64,000 nucleotides of DNA from Nageia nagi (GCA_050084985.1 JBITNC010000001.1:198524001-198588000); one strand, 5' to 3'; counted from the stretch's first letter, positions 23,982 through 36,448 are shown. Notes: generated by a model from the sequence alone, not told the origin. A program made the numbers and translations.

Positions 23982-26900
23982 CTAGGCGGTTGGTGGGCCC
24001 AACGCCTCTACACGTCCTTCAAAATCATCATCCAGGAATCTAGCTGTGAGCTCCAATCCATGTAACATCTCTGATAGCTTCAGCCCATTCTTCAACATGT
24101 TGCGCTTTACCTTGTCCACGATCCTCCTCATGTCTTTCTCCCATGCATGAGCTTTGAGCAAATGCTCCAAGTGACTACTTATCTGCAAGGTATTAATATT
24201 CTTCAGTCATAATCAGACTGTCAAGGAAGTGTCTCACTTCCACCACCACAAGGTCTTTGTCACAGATGCCCGCATCATCCTTAAGGAACTTCACCTGGAA
24301 CTCCATTTGCTCAAGACAAGTGTTTGCCTTGTTGTTGAGCTTTTGAACATCCTTTTGCATCTACTGGAATCAGATAGTTATTTGCTTAACTACACCCAAA
24401 TATAACTACTATTCTTCACAAAACTTTATATCTTCCGATTCCCAATTCCGTGTCATCTCAAACTGCATAATTATGGGCCATCTAGAATCCAAGATCCTAA
24501 GAAAATTGATCCTCTCCACGATGATATCCTTGAACTTTTGCTTCTCGAATGCTATCCTCTCTAATGCTCCAAGGAACTGTCGCACTGCTACCAAGGCCAC
24601 ATCTACATGCTTTTGTTTCACTGCAATCATACCCTCCTTAAGTGGCTTGATTTTTCGGAGCTCTTCAGTAGGTACCTTAGCCGATTCTAATTCTTTGGTC
24701 AACTTCCTTTGTGCAGCTCACTCCTTCTTGAGGCCTTTGATCTCCTTATCTTTCATCATACCATCTTTGGTAATGGCCTCAGCGTTGGAGATGATTGCAT
24801 GTTTCCGACCACCCAAACCAATCGGACTTATGTTGATGATCTGGTTAATCCATCTGAGGTCTTCAGGGCGTTGTGGATTTTCCTTATCAGCTATAATGGT
24901 CTTAATATGTATGGCATTATCAGCTAAGTGTACATATGTCTGGGTCTTCCCTGGGCGAGTGGAGCTTTCTCCAATCTTGTTGTTCTTCTCTTCCACCCCA
25001 AATTCTTTCCCAACATCCATATTAAACACATCTAAACACTCCACCATATTGACACCCCACTCATTCCTGGGTGATGGCTGATAAGTCTCCACAACCGCCT
25101 TTGGAATAGTAACAACATTTTTCTTCATTTTCTTCGAGGGTCTCTCTTCTCTTTGCTCAACATGATCACTTGAAGTTCCTGTAGCTTGTGACTGTCGGGT
25201 TCTCTTTAATCGGGCCCTCTTCTGCATTGGCTTAGATACTGGCTCCTTGTCCTTCTCAGTAGATGGCTCTGTCGCTGTTGTCTTATAAATTTCTGCCAAT
25301 ATCTCTACAGATTCATCTTGTTGTGCATCAGAATTTTCCTCATCCTGAACTGCGTTCTCTTCCTGTTCCTCTTTTGACGCTTCAACCTCCCCTTCCTCTT
25401 GATTTTCATCAAGCTTATACAAGGGGCTGGAGGTTGACGATCCGGATGGTGGAACAACTGGTGACTTCACAATCATCGTGGTTCTAGGTGGTCTCGAAGA
25501 TGGAGAGGGATCTTTGTGTCTATTTCTCACCCACCTCACCACTTTGTTTGTAGCTACTCGCTCTAGCTCCCTTGCATCATGCTCATCCATGGTGGATTGC
25601 ACTTGTTGCACAACTTGTTCAACTGGCCTTTTGCCATGCATTGACGCATACTCGCCAACTAATGTCTCACCGACTGGAGAGAACTGCATAACCTTGGAAG
25701 TAGACTCTTGAGGTTTTTTGCCCTTATGCTACAAGAGTCTTTTACTGATGGTAGCTTCAACACGGTGCTGCTGATTATTTGCATCCTTGTGTACCCTTTC
25801 TCTTACCTTCCTTATTTCTATCTCATTGCTGATATTCCGAAAAGGCTCCTCATCTACTAGTGACTTATGCTCATAAGCTTTCTTCCTTTCCTTCATGAAG
25901 AACGAGTGCATTCTATGATTTGGATCATAATGGTCGGTAATAGGCATTTTCTTGAAATTGAATTTTGCCAACTCTTCCTTCATGGTGTCTACATCCGTCT
26001 AGAACTTACATTGGTACTCTCCTACAGCAATCGGCAAATTCAAAGTGGCCGATTTCTTCTGCCATACTTGGTCGTGTAGAAAGGCCAATTGCCTCATCAT
26101 CTCCATTAATAGCACCCTGTTACTCACAAACCTAGGCAATTGATAGGGTTGGACGGTTGATCCATGTATACGAATATAAGAGAAGTGTTGGTGATGGAGG
26201 AAGAAGTCTCCATGCTTCTTCAAAGCATCTTGGGCTACATTTGAAATTTGGGCAACCGTGATCTCTCCCTTGAGCTCTTTTATATATCTCATACTCCCAT
26301 CCATTGTTCTTCATCATGAAACTATCTCATCTTCTCTCTAATTTCCATTTGGGATAGCATTTCCAAATAGAGTAAGTTCCTCTTTCTATCCATGTCGTCT
26401 CCCCCCTACGCTGTAGCTCTATACTTGCCATGAAGTAACATGTATACCAAGTATGAATTGAGATAGAATTTGTGAGTGGTACTTATGGAGGACAATTGGT
26501 CTGCTATGGTATCACTCACCACCTTGCTCCACCTGATCCTTCTGCCCCTAGCAATTTCCAGAATGAACCCAAAGAAGTCCTTCCTGAAATTTGAAGCGTC
26601 TTCTTTCCCGAGAACTCTAGATAGCAAGAGTATGTCAGCTCAACTGGGGGATAGAAATTGGAACAAGGAGCATTGATGAGTGCATTTCCCTTCAATCCGT
26701 GATGCTCCTCCAACATCCAACTCTTGATAGCGACGGTTGCCCTAGAGGTTTCCTGGTAACAAGCTAATGATCTAGCCTCACTATACTCGACTTCTCCTTT
26801 AGAGGTCCATTGAAATGCTACTTTGATGGTGTCTGGGCTAAAGTCCATTATGATGTCTCCTTTGATATCTCAAAGGACTCTCCCCCCTTTCTGCCAATGG

Positions 26901-27325
26901 TGGCCGACCTCCATGCACAATTCATGAAATGGGGCTGTGAATGGGTCTAATGTGCAAGTGGAGATTCTAGAGAAGAAGACAATATCTTGCTTCAAGTCAG
27001 TGATAGGAAGACCATAAGTGCCCTACCTCATCTGCGTAGGGTCAACATTTTTCCAATCTGTATCTCCGATAGTTGCAAAACCATTTCTCGAGAATTTAGC
27101 CCCTTTGAGAAGGGCTTGTTGCCTCTCACAAATAGAGATGACACAATCTTGTTTCAACCGCTCAAGATCCCTAACGAAGTCCGAAGCTGAATTACCCTTG
27201 GAGGGGTCATGGTGATCTTGCTTGCAAAGTTGCACTTCAAGGGTTGTGCGTGAGTGTCCAAGTGAAGAAAATGCCCATGTGATGATAGCTAGCCCCCAAG
27301 TGCTTGTGCAAGCCTTAGGATGCAC
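23982..27325 (-). pseudogene. Antisense unknown gene of the 12.2-kb element, copy B
   Basis: This is homologous to the plus-strand gene at 3,254-6,711 and runs opposite to the LTRs. Matching blocks are GDTDWKNVDP (near 27,045), GRRIRWSKVV, FYLNSYLVYMLLH (26,430-26,468) and SATLNLPIAV. One frame stays open from 26,304 to 24,409 except for a few stops (at 25,999, 25,729, 24,718 and 24,409); upstream parts are in two other frames. Segment 25,689-24,718 gives 323 codons: a polar linker, an acidic stretch rich in E and Q, then a basic stretch (KRARLKRTRQ, PSKKMKKN) that could act in nuclear localisation. The end is charged and helical. No enzymatic motif is recognised. The 5' end lies about 270 bp from the hairpin array at 27,594, which may hold its promoter. 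The copy is dead, but the family was once conserved as protein. Confidence 0.75.
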
Positions 27326-27593
27326 GAATGATGATATTTAAGCACAAAAATCTGCAATTTGCTGCTATTTTGGCACAAGGATAGAAGAGGAGCAAGTTTT
27401 GAATTTGAGAAAATGAAGTCCTCAAACTTGTATTTATAGCCCACTTGGCTTCTAGCTTGCCCTAGTCGACTAAGGTTACTGACAGAACTCATCATAGCCT
27501 TCCACTTGGTCGACCTCGAGATGTGTGCCAACCCAGAAACTCATGCAAAGCCGCCTGTGCCTAAATTTTTGGGTTTTAATGCTCAACCTAGTT

Positions 27594-28540
27594 TGGCGCA
27601 TGGATAAAAAAGGCAAAAAAGTGGCTTTTGAACCATGCGCCAGTCCTAGGAGTGTGTATGCTTCCATCGTTGGGTCTCCTGCCTTCATGTTTGCTTGCCT
27701 TGATCACTTAACTCACCCAGTAACCTAATTTTGGGTCTTCTGGTTGGCTGGAGTTATCAATTTTGATGTTTCATTTCAACCTAGGCAACCTGTGGGCTTG
27801 GCGCATGCTTCCAAAAATCAAGTTTGTGACTTTTTGAGGCATACGCTAGTTTTGCCTGTCCATCCAACCTGGTCACATGGTTCAAAAAGACAAGATTGTC
27901 TTTTTGAAGCATGTGCCAACCTCCACTTGGCCTATTCTTCTAAATTTGGTCTTCAAGTGCTCATGCCTTAGCCAAATTTTTGCCTTCGTTGGATTTTGGA
28001 GGCTTCCTAGGCTTGGCGCATGCCTCAAAAAATCAAGAATTTGTCTTTTGAGATCATGTACCAGCCCCTCTAGGTATGCCTGAGTTGGTCTTGAGTTTCC
28101 TGGGTCCGGGACTTGCCAAATTTTCCCGCTTTGCTTGAACTAGCAACCTTTCTAGGCTTGGCGCATGGTTCAAAAAGACAAGATTTCGTCCTTTTGAAGC
28201 ATGCGCTAGCCTCCTAAGTGACTCATGTTCATTTTCCGACCTCTGAACTTGCTCAACTTGCCTTCCTGGCTAAGTCCCATGGTTGAAAAAGACAAGATTG
28301 TCTTTTGAAACCATGTGCCAGCCTTGTAGTGCCTTTGCCTTGGGTTTTTCGTGCTTACTTTTTCTGCATTCCGCTCCCTATGTTTGGTGCATGCCTAAGA
28401 AAGAAAAAATTTTGTCTCCTGGAGGCATGCACTGGGCTTGCAAGTGCCCAGATTCCGTTCTTGAGCCTTCCCTCGACCCCCAGGCCTAGTCACATGATTC
28501 AAAAAGACAAGATTTTATCTTTTGAAAGCATGTGCCAGCT
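27594..28540. repeat. Tandem array of eight palindromic units (array B)
   Basis: Units lie near 27,594, 27,797, 27,870, 28,011, 28,157, 28,271, 28,384 and 28,486. In the first, arms TGGCGCATGG (27,594-27,603) and CCATGCGCCA (27,633-27,642) pair perfectly. Most others have outer arms near GGCGCATG and inner arms TTCAAAAAGACA / TGTCTTTTTGAA. The inner sequence differs from array A1, but the CGCATG...CATGCG outer theme and the position beside the 5' end of the unknown gene are the same. Confidence 0.88.
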
Positions 28541-28898
28541 CTTGGAGATGCCCAGTTTGCTTTGATCGGGTTCCGACTCTTCCTAGACTCCCTATTTCAC
28601 CTAAGATCGACTTTTACACTTCTCAGATTCAGCCATTTTTAGTGATTTTGAAATTCTTATCTTGACATGACTAACCCTAGATGAAGGAAAAGGCTTGAAC
28701 TATAAGGTGTTGTTTGTGAATCTGTGTCTTTGGGATGCAACTTGGGTGGGACTAATGATGACAAAACGAAGTATATACATTGGTGTATTGAGGGTCTCCA
28801 AAATCGTAGGATTTTGGGGGATGTTGTGTTTCAATCACAACAAGTTCAACTTGATGATGATAAGATTGTGTTGTCATTGCTTAAGGACAAGAAATTTT

Positions 28899-28912
28899 AG
28901 GAGGGGTGGTAT
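28899..28912 (+). other. Polypurine tract of the 12.2-kb element
   Basis: AGGAGGGGTGGTAT directly precedes the 3' LTR start at 28,913, as expected for the plus-strand primer. Confidence 0.85.
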
Positions 28913-30054
28913 TGTAATGTTCCCAATTTTGAGAAACCTTGTTGAAGGCATAACTTTCGACACAATCCAGGGATCGCTGATTTGTCTTCTAGAATGAATA
29001 GAGAATCTCATGCCAATTGTTTTGACAGGTCACATGACATGGTTCCGTCAAGAAACAAAGAAGATATGGAATTTTGAAGATTCATCCCGGAGCTAGTTTC
29101 CTACTATCGTTCGCACAGGACCCAGTTTATTAATATTGTATTTAATGTCATTTGTGACACTTATAATTAATATTTTGGCCCTATGAGGGGTATTAGGAGT
29201 GAATTATATTTAGATTAGGAGTCTTTGTTATTTTATAATAAAAGTGGGCAATGTTTTGTAATAAGGAAATATATTATTCCTTAATTGCCCAACGTTTAGC
29301 TTACGAGGAGTCATTTGTCAATTAAGAGTTATTTATATTTCTAGGTTGGGTCGGCCAACCACAAATTAGAATTGGACTTCTATAAATAGGAAGTGACCAC
29401 CTCATTTGAAAACATCATCTTGTGCATTCGATCTTGGATCATTCGGAGCTTAGGGATGCTCCCCTTCTTTACCTTCTAGGGATTAGGGCTACTCCCTAGC
29501 CTAGAAGTGGCCCATCTACACTTCTACATCTCTTGGAGAGCTCGCGCCTAACATTCTTGCCACTTGAGAGCTTGCGCCAACCATTGGAAGACATCTTGAT
29601 ACTTGCGCCTAGCTTCGGATCCTTCTTGGGACATGCACCAGCCTTAAGGAGTCTAGTTTGAGCATTTTGGAGTCTTGGGCTTTGCCCTAGAACTTGTTAC
29701 AGCCCTACACTTATTCTTGGTTGATTATTGATGATATTGGCTATCATATAGCATCTCGATTGTGAATGAATGTTCCTATATATTTCTACTGTGTTTATCT
29801 TCTTTATGCGTGGGAATGTATGCTAATTGAGTACTTTGGAGCTATATTTCTGTTACGTAACAGATCTTATTTGTGCCCTAGTTTGGATCTTGTTCACATG
29901 TTATAAGCACTATATATGATTTGGCTACCGTTGTTATATTCCAGTTTTGAGCGCATGTTTGGATGGTTAACGAGCATGTTCATTGATGCCCTAATTTATG
30001 AATGAATGGGGAATTGAATGCTAAATTGAATAAACCCTAGAAAGGAACATTACA
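28913..30054 (+). repeat. 3' LTR of 12.2-kb element
   Basis: Begins TGTAATGTTCCC and ends GGAACATTACA. It aligns with 17,839-18,981 with scattered substitutions. TATAAATAGG at 29,391-29,400 occupies the place of the TATA box in the 5' copy. Confidence 0.93.
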
Positions 30055-30224
30055 CATAATATGTTGGGAAATCTCAGTACACATTCCCAAGTTTAAATAC
30101 TAAAAGCTTAAAGGGTAAAATGTTTTCAAAGGATATTAATTTTAAGTTTTTAACCTACGGTTTTAACTTTCGTGACTGGAAAACAATTTAACTTACCTTG
30201 AAATCGAACTTTGGATTATTGTTG

Positions 30225-30464
30225 TGTTAGAAATATAATCCTTACGATTATAGTATTAGTATTAATTATTTTAAATAGCAAATTCATAGCTATGTGTCAT
30301 AGCGATTTTAGGAGTTACATTAAAGAGAACATGAATAGTCTTTAAGAGTAGCTAAATGGACACCTTTGGAAGGTGAATCCATAACATAACATCTTTCATG
30401 TATATATTCCCTTTTTGAATTCAACGCACAACTTTTTGCTTAGAGTTACATGTTGGGCCTGACA
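30225..30464 (+). repeat. 5' LTR of copia element
   Basis: Begins TGTTAGAAATATAATC and ends GGGCCTGACA. It matches 42,059-42,304. Confidence 0.93.
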
Positions 30465-30498
30465 TTTGTATTAGAGTCAAGTTCATTTTTACCCTAAC

Positions 30499-31706
30499 TG
30501 TGATGTCCCCTTTAGCAAATTGTAATTAATTATGGAATCCCATGGATTCCCCTTTGTATATATTTATTTATTTAATTAAGCTTTAGTTGTTATTACTTGG
30601 GATAGAAGATATAAAGGTCCGTTGGACCTCACTGTGAGCCCCAAGTGGGACGTCTTCCTCCCAAACATAGGCTAGTGTGATTTAAAACAGTTTTATGTAC
30701 TTGGAGATCCCAAGAAGTGATCATGGGAATCCCAAGGCTTATTTAGCACTTAGATGACACTAGAGCACAGATAAACACCTATTTTCCCTGACGTTGGATT
30801 TGGGATCACTTGTTAACATGTGCCAACCTTGGGAGACTCCTAGACCTCCACATTGGACCATGACACCCACATATGCCTTCTAGACACCCACGCATGTCTT
30901 CTAAACCCACGCATGCCCTCTAGACCCACGTTGAGCATGAGGACCCATGTGGAGCATGAGAAAGGCCCAGATACCCACGTTGGGCTTGGATTGACCCCTA
31001 GGCACCTTCGTTGGGGTTGTGGGGTTTCTAGGAAGCCAAAGTTGGAACATGAAGGCTGGGTGATGACTTTGAGGTGAGATCCAAATCCACTTTGAGCTAT
31101 ATTAGGGCTTAGAGCATCATTGTTGGACATAACCAATTATCATTATTACTCATACCATCCAGTGGACACAACTCTTGGCAGCATCAAGCAACATCCTTAG
31201 GTGCAACATCTAGGAGGGTTAGCAGGCTGAGGGATCCTATTGATCTACGGCTAAGGTGTAGCATCTTAGTCCATCCGGTGGTATTCCGAGGTCACATTCC
31301 TATCTTCAGTGGTTTCCAGGTGTGGGATTTCTGCAACAGAGCATCCATGCTTGAGGGAGTGACGTCCCGTCCATTGTTCTGTAGTTCCAGCATTAATCAC
31401 ATTTTTCCAATCGTTGTGCCCTAGTTGGCTCCTGGGAGGCCAACATTGAGCCCTGGGGGCCTAGTAGTGTATCATTTATCATTGTACATCATTAATACAT
31501 CCGTTGGGCATTTGGATCTCAATATTGTCTTGTGTATTTGTCCATTCTTGCAACATTGAGGTGTGGTTGTTTATTTATGCATGTATAAGCCAGATGTTGG
31601 CATTATGAGGTAGTTTATGCTTGTAATTACACTTCTAGGCCAGATGTGGGTGTTTGCTTGGTTGAAATTGCTTATTTGCACTTGAGTTTGTGATTGGGAA
31701 CTTACA
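30499..31706 (+). repeat. 5' LTR of chromovirus
   Basis: Begins TGTGATGTCCCC and ends GGGAACTTACA. Compared with the 3' LTR it lacks about 47 bp between two GTTGGCATT direct repeats near 31,600, a typical short-repeat deletion. U3 block CCAAGTGGGACGTC lies at 30,641-30,654. Confidence 0.93.
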
Positions 31707-31707
31707 G

Positions 31708-31719
31708 TGGTATCAAAGC
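31708..31719 (+). other. Primer binding site of chromovirus
   Basis: TGGTATCAAAGC, complementary to the 3' end of initiator tRNA-Met, starts two bases after the LTR. Confidence 0.92.
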
Positions 31720-31742
31720 TGAAGATCTTGTTGCTTGAGGAA

Positions 31743-32360
31743 ATGGAAGCCAGATCTACAGCCAAAGTAAAGAAGTCCAAATTCGAAAGAGTGGTTTTCC
31801 GTCAGCTTCTTCAAAAATTTAAAGACAACAAGATCCCTTCGAAGGAAAGAGAAAGGCTCTTGTGGTTTTTGGGCGAACGGCATGAGGATAAGATGTGCAA
31901 GAAGAGAGGGTAGATGTGGGAGTCTAGATCTATTCAGTCCACACAAGACTCCACCAAAAATTGAAATTTTTCTCTAAATCTACCAAGGAACCAACAATGA
32001 GTTCTAAAGAGATATCACCTTCCAACTATATCAAGATCTTCTAGGTTACGGAGTGGTGGCATGGAGAAAATCCAACGTTGGAGGGGGAGAGCCAGCCAGG
32101 ACCCCAACGTCTGTATTTGGACCACCACGAGGAGTTAGAGACTTAGCTACTCTGTTGGATCTGAAGAAGAGGGGTGGGCGAAAGCTGTCACTCAAATGCG
32201 GAGCTTCTTGTAGCAGATTGGAGGCCATTACTCAGATTGTGTTGGCTAAAAAGATGAGTTCCATCGTCTGAAAGGAGAGAGTGGGGCTGCATCTTTACCC
32301 TAGCCAAGGGAGGCCCCACGTTGCATTCTAGGGACACAAAAGCGTAGCCGGCAGAGGTCC
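31743..32360 (+). pseudogene. Residual gag region of chromovirus
   Basis: Only about 0.6 kb remains between the leader and the reverse transcriptase. It has a basic helical start (METRS-like, rich in K, R and E; about 57 codons from 31,743) and then fragments in several frames. No capsid, CCHC knuckle or protease motif survives. A large internal deletion is inferred. Confidence 0.5.
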
Positions 32361-32368
32361 AACGTATC

Positions 32369-34620
32369 TTGGATAGATACCCAAATGTTTTTGGGGATAT
32401 GCCGAAAGGGCTGCCACCCTCTAGAAGATTTGAGCACACCATTGAGTTGGAGTCAGGAGCTAAGCCAATCATGATCACTCCCTACCGGCATCCGAAGGTC
32501 CACAAGGATGAGATTGAGAAGACCATTAAGAAGCTATTGGACGTGGGGTTCATACAGCCAAGCTCTAGTCCCTTTGCCTCTTCGGTAGTGCCGGTAAAGA
32601 AGGATGGGACCATGCAGATGTGCATTGACTACCGTCTGCTCAATAAAAAGACCATCAAAAACAAGTATCCCATTCCTAGAGTAGATCCCATTGATGAATT
32701 GCATGATGCTAAGTACTTCTCAAAAATTGATTTGAGATCTGGATATCATCAAAATAAGGATGAAGAAGGATATCCACAAGACTGCATTTAGATGTCATTA
32801 TGGTCACTTTGAGTTTTTGTTGATGTCATTTGGATTGACTAATGAACCAACCATTTTCCAATCAGCCATGAATCAACTTTTCAGAGAGTAGCTAAGGAAG
32901 TCTGTGCTTGTCTTCTTTGATGACATCTTGGTGTATAGCAAAACATGGGAGGAGCACCTCCAACAATTGGATCATGTTTTGAGCACACTACAGGAGCAAA
33001 ATTTCTATGCCAAGTAATCCAAATGTGAGTTTGGCATGACTTAAATTTTGTACTTAGATCATGTGATCAGCCATGAGGGAGTTAGAGTGGATGAGAAGAA
33101 GATTGCAGCTATCCAGGATTGGCCGGTGCCTACCACTTTGATGCAGCTAAGAGGGCTTTTGGGATTATGCAACTACTACAAAATGTTCATATGTGGCTTC
33201 TCACACTTGGTGTCCCCTTAACGCAGTTGACCAAGAAAGATGCATTTGTATGGGGTGACAGTGCTCAAGAGGCCTTTGAGACACTCAAGAAGGTTATGTG
33301 TTCTTGTCCTTGCTTGGCTATTCCTGATTTTTCAGTCCCTTTTACGGTTGAGTGTGATGCATCTAAGCTTGGTGTTGGAGTTGTACTCATGCAAAAAATG
33401 ACAACCACAAGGATTTGAAAGCAAGAAACTGACAAGTGCAAAACAAAATTTCAACGTGTATGATGAGGAGATGTTGGTCATCATGCATGCATTGGAGAGG
33501 TTTAAGCAATATCTAGTTTGTGGTCCATTCATCATCAAGAGTGATCGTAACAGCTTGAAATACTTTCTCAACCAATCAGATCTGAGTGAGAAACAACAAC
33601 TGTGGGTAAGTAAACTACAATCCTACGATTTTGAGATTCGGTATATTAAGGGAAAGAAGAATACAGCTGCTGATACATTGTCTAGGAACCCATCGTTTTA
33701 CCCTCTTTCCTCTATCACTGCTGATTGGAAAAAGACTATCATGGTTGAATATACTAAAGATGAATTTGCTCAAGGCATCCTGGATGGGACTGTAAGAAAT
33801 AAGAAATACACGGTTAGGGAAGGGCTGATTTTGAAAAGAAATAAAATATTCTTGACCCCTAATTCAAAAATGAAGAAAACGGTTCTCCATGCTTTGCACA
33901 ATATTCCCCTTGCAGGTCATCCAATTACAAAAACATATAAAGCAGCAAGGGAGGGGTTCACATGGAAAGGGCTGAAGCAAGACATTTTGAAACACATCTA
34001 GGAGTGTGTACAGTGCCAAGAAAACAAAGAAGAGAATGTAACCAACAAGGTTACTTCAGCCATTGCCCATTCCACAATAGAAGTGGGAAGACATCTCCAT
34101 GGATTTCATCACAAGTCTTCCAAAGGTGCAAGGTAAAGATCGTATCTTTGTGGTAGTAAATAGGCTCACTAAATTTGCCCATTTCTTTGCCATTACTATC
34201 ACATATACAACAGCACAGTTGGCTGATTTGTTCTTCAAAGAAATCTTCAAATTGCATTTGTTGCCAAGGAGGATTGTAAATGACAGGGACAACAAGTTCA
34301 TGAACATGTTTTGGCAAGAGCTGTTTCAATTAAGTGGCACCAATCTAACCCCAAGCCCTAGCTATCACCCCCAAACAAATGGGCAAACAAAAATCGTAAA
34401 TAGATGGGTGGAAGGATACTTGAGGCATTATGTGACAGGACGGCAGCTTGATGATGAGGGATAGTTGGTTTTGATTCCAGAAAAGGTGTTGGACACTCAG
34501 GTGAAGAAGTTGAGATCAAGGCAGATTCAAGAATACTTGATCAAATGGAAGGATTTGCCTGATGAAGACTCAACATGGGAAGGAGCATAGATACTAGCAC
34601 ATCCAGCATTGAATTGCTTG
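32369..34620 (+). pseudogene. pol: Chromovirus pol: RT, RNase H, integrase, chromodomain
   Basis: Reverse transcriptase begins near 32,369 ([20 protein letters not shown]). It keeps [10 protein letters not shown] with its catalytic aspartate and the VFFDDILVYS active site near 32,910. A frameshift near 32,755 and stops separate the parts. RNase H follows (VECDASKLGVGVVLMQ near 33,350; later KGKKNTAADTLSRNP). Integrase has the HHCC zinc finger (HALHNIPLAGH, then ECVQCQ after a stop) and core aspartates in MDFITSLP and VNDRDNKF. The core glutamate is replaced by lysine (NGQTKIVNR), which would abolish catalysis. The region between the core and the chromodomain (EYLIKWKDLPDEDSTWEG, 34,520-34,590) is deleted. 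It is a dead polyprotein. Confidence 0.93.
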
Positions 34621-34649
34621 AAGGCAAGCAATCTTGAGAGGGTAGCCTT

Positions 34650-35901
34650 TGTGATGTCACCTTTAGCAAATTGTAATTAAATATGGAATCCCACGAATTC
34701 CCCTTTGTATATATTTATTTATTTAATTGCGCTTTAGTTGTTATTACTTCGGATAGAAGATATAAAGGTCTATTGGACCCCACTGTGAGCCCCAAGTGGG
34801 ACATCTTCCTCCCAAACATAGACTAGTGTGATTTAATACGATTTTATGTACATGGAGATCCCAAGAAGTGGTCATGGGAATCCCAAGGCTTATTTAGCAC
34901 TTAGATGACACTAGAGCACGGATAAACACCTATTTGCCCCAATGTTGGATTTGGGATCACTTGTACACATGCGCCAACCTAGGCCCCCACATTGGCCCGT
35001 GACACCCATGCATGCCTTCTAGACACCCACGCATGTCTTCTAAACCCACGCATGCCCTCTAGACCCACGTTGAGCATGAGGACCCATGTGGAGCATGAGA
35101 AAGGCCCAGATACCCACGTTGGGCTTGGATTGACCCCTAGGCACCTTCGTTGGGGTTTGTGGGGTTGCTAGGAAGCCAACGTTGGAACATGAAGGCTGGG
35201 TGATGACTTTGAGGTGAGATCCAAATCCACTGTGAGCTATATTAGGGCTTGGAGCATCATTGTTGGACATAACTAATTATCATTATTACTCATACCATCT
35301 AGTGGACACAACTCTTGGCACAGCATCAAGCAACATCCCTAGGTGCAACATTTAGGAGGGTTAGCAGGCTGAGGGATCCTATTGATCTACGACTATGGTG
35401 TAGCATCTTAGTCCATCCGGTGGTATTCCGAGGTCACATTCCTATCTTCAGTGGTTTCCAGGTGTGGGAGTTTTGCAACAGAGCATCCAAGCTTGAGGGA
35501 GTGAGGTTGTCCCGTCCATTGTTCCGTAGTTCCAGCATTGATCATATTTTTCCAATCGTTGTGCCCTAGTTGGCTCCTGGGAGGCCAACATTGAGCCCTG
35601 GGGGCCTAGTATTGTATCATTTATCATTGTACATCATTAATACATCCGTGGGGCATTTGGATATCAATATTGTCTTGTGTATTTGTCCATTATTGCAACA
35701 TTGAGGTGTGGTTGTTCATTTATGCATGTCTAAGCCAGAAGTTGGCATTATTGTATTGCTTAAGCTTAAATTGGATGCCCTAAACTTGACGTTGGCATTG
35801 TGAGGTAGTTTATGCTTGTAATTATACTTCTAGGCCAGACATGGGTGTTTGCTTGGTTGAAATTGCTTATTTGCACTTGAGTTCATGATTGGGATCTTAC
35901 A
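34650..35901 (+). repeat. 3' LTR of chromovirus
   Basis: Begins TGTGATGTCACC after a purine-rich GAGAGGGTAG tract and ends GGGATCTTACA. It is very similar to 30,499-31,706 apart from two small indels. Confidence 0.93.
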
Positions 35902-36448
35902 CTAATTCCATGAAATCTTTGGCAAAACTCTATCCATTTTCATTTTCAAATTCGCTGCCTCCATTTTCTTGAAATTTGTGTTGTAAAATCCATTTCTATG
36001 CCCATTTGTAGTACCCATTATTCTCCTATTCATCTTCATATATTGGAAGTCATATTTTGAAGCTCTATGGTGGAAGATATCTACATTTGAAGATTCAACC
36101 TAATTGTAGGGTTTTTGAGTTTGGTTCATGGCATGTTCGTGGAATATTTTGTAATTTACTGTGTTTGGTGGAGAATATTAAGACTTTTTGGTTGCGCGCT
36201 CCTCTTGCCCTTTTTTGTTTTAGCGAACCCCTATGCGTGTTGCTCCTGCTCATGAATTCTATTGTGCATGTTGCTCTAGTGATGGACTCATCTAAGCCTT
36301 TTTGTTTTCAAGAATTGGATCCCACATATTAGAGTTTTTTTAATTGCGCATAGTGATTTGGATTACCCTGCATGTGCGTGGACCCGCACCTTATCACTCC
36401 ACTAGCCTGTTGTGTGGATTTCCCAAACTACACTAGCCTAGACTCTGT

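Larger units (their letters stand above)
17839..30054 (+). mobile_element. Complete 12.2-kb LTR retrotransposon without pol
   Basis: Two LTRs of nearly equal length (1,143 and 1,142 bp) enclose an internal region of about 9.9 kb, with a primer binding site, a polypurine tract and near-matching 5-bp flanks (CAAAA at 17,834-17,838; CATAA at 30,055-30,059). In order it contains a decayed sense frame (19,013-22,845), a spacer, an antisense unknown gene (27,325-23,982) and a palindromic array (27,594-28,540). No reverse transcriptase, integrase, RNase H, protease or zinc knuckle is recognisable, so it must have been mobilised by another element. This fits the class of large non-autonomous LTR elements. 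Antisense accessory genes are known in some large plant LTR elements, such as maize Grande, but I do not recognise this gene. Confidence 0.88.
30499..35901 (+). mobile_element. Ty3/gypsy chromovirus nested in the copia leader
   Basis: Flanks CTAAC (30,494-30,498) and CTAAT (35,902-35,906) are a target duplication with one transition. LTRs are 1,208 and 1,252 bp. The internal region is only 2.9 kb: gag and protease are almost wholly deleted, while reverse transcriptase, RNase H, most of integrase and a chromodomain remain. The chromodomain after integrase places it among chromoviruses. Stops and frameshifts make it inactive. Confidence 0.94.

Noticed and set aside
30840-31136. 98-codon minus-strand frame repeated at 35,040-35,270
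   Set aside because: Duplicated only because it lies in the two chromovirus LTRs.
36057-36332. 91-codon frame in the copia leader
   Set aside because: No recognisable domain, lies upstream of gag, and no second copy supports constraint.
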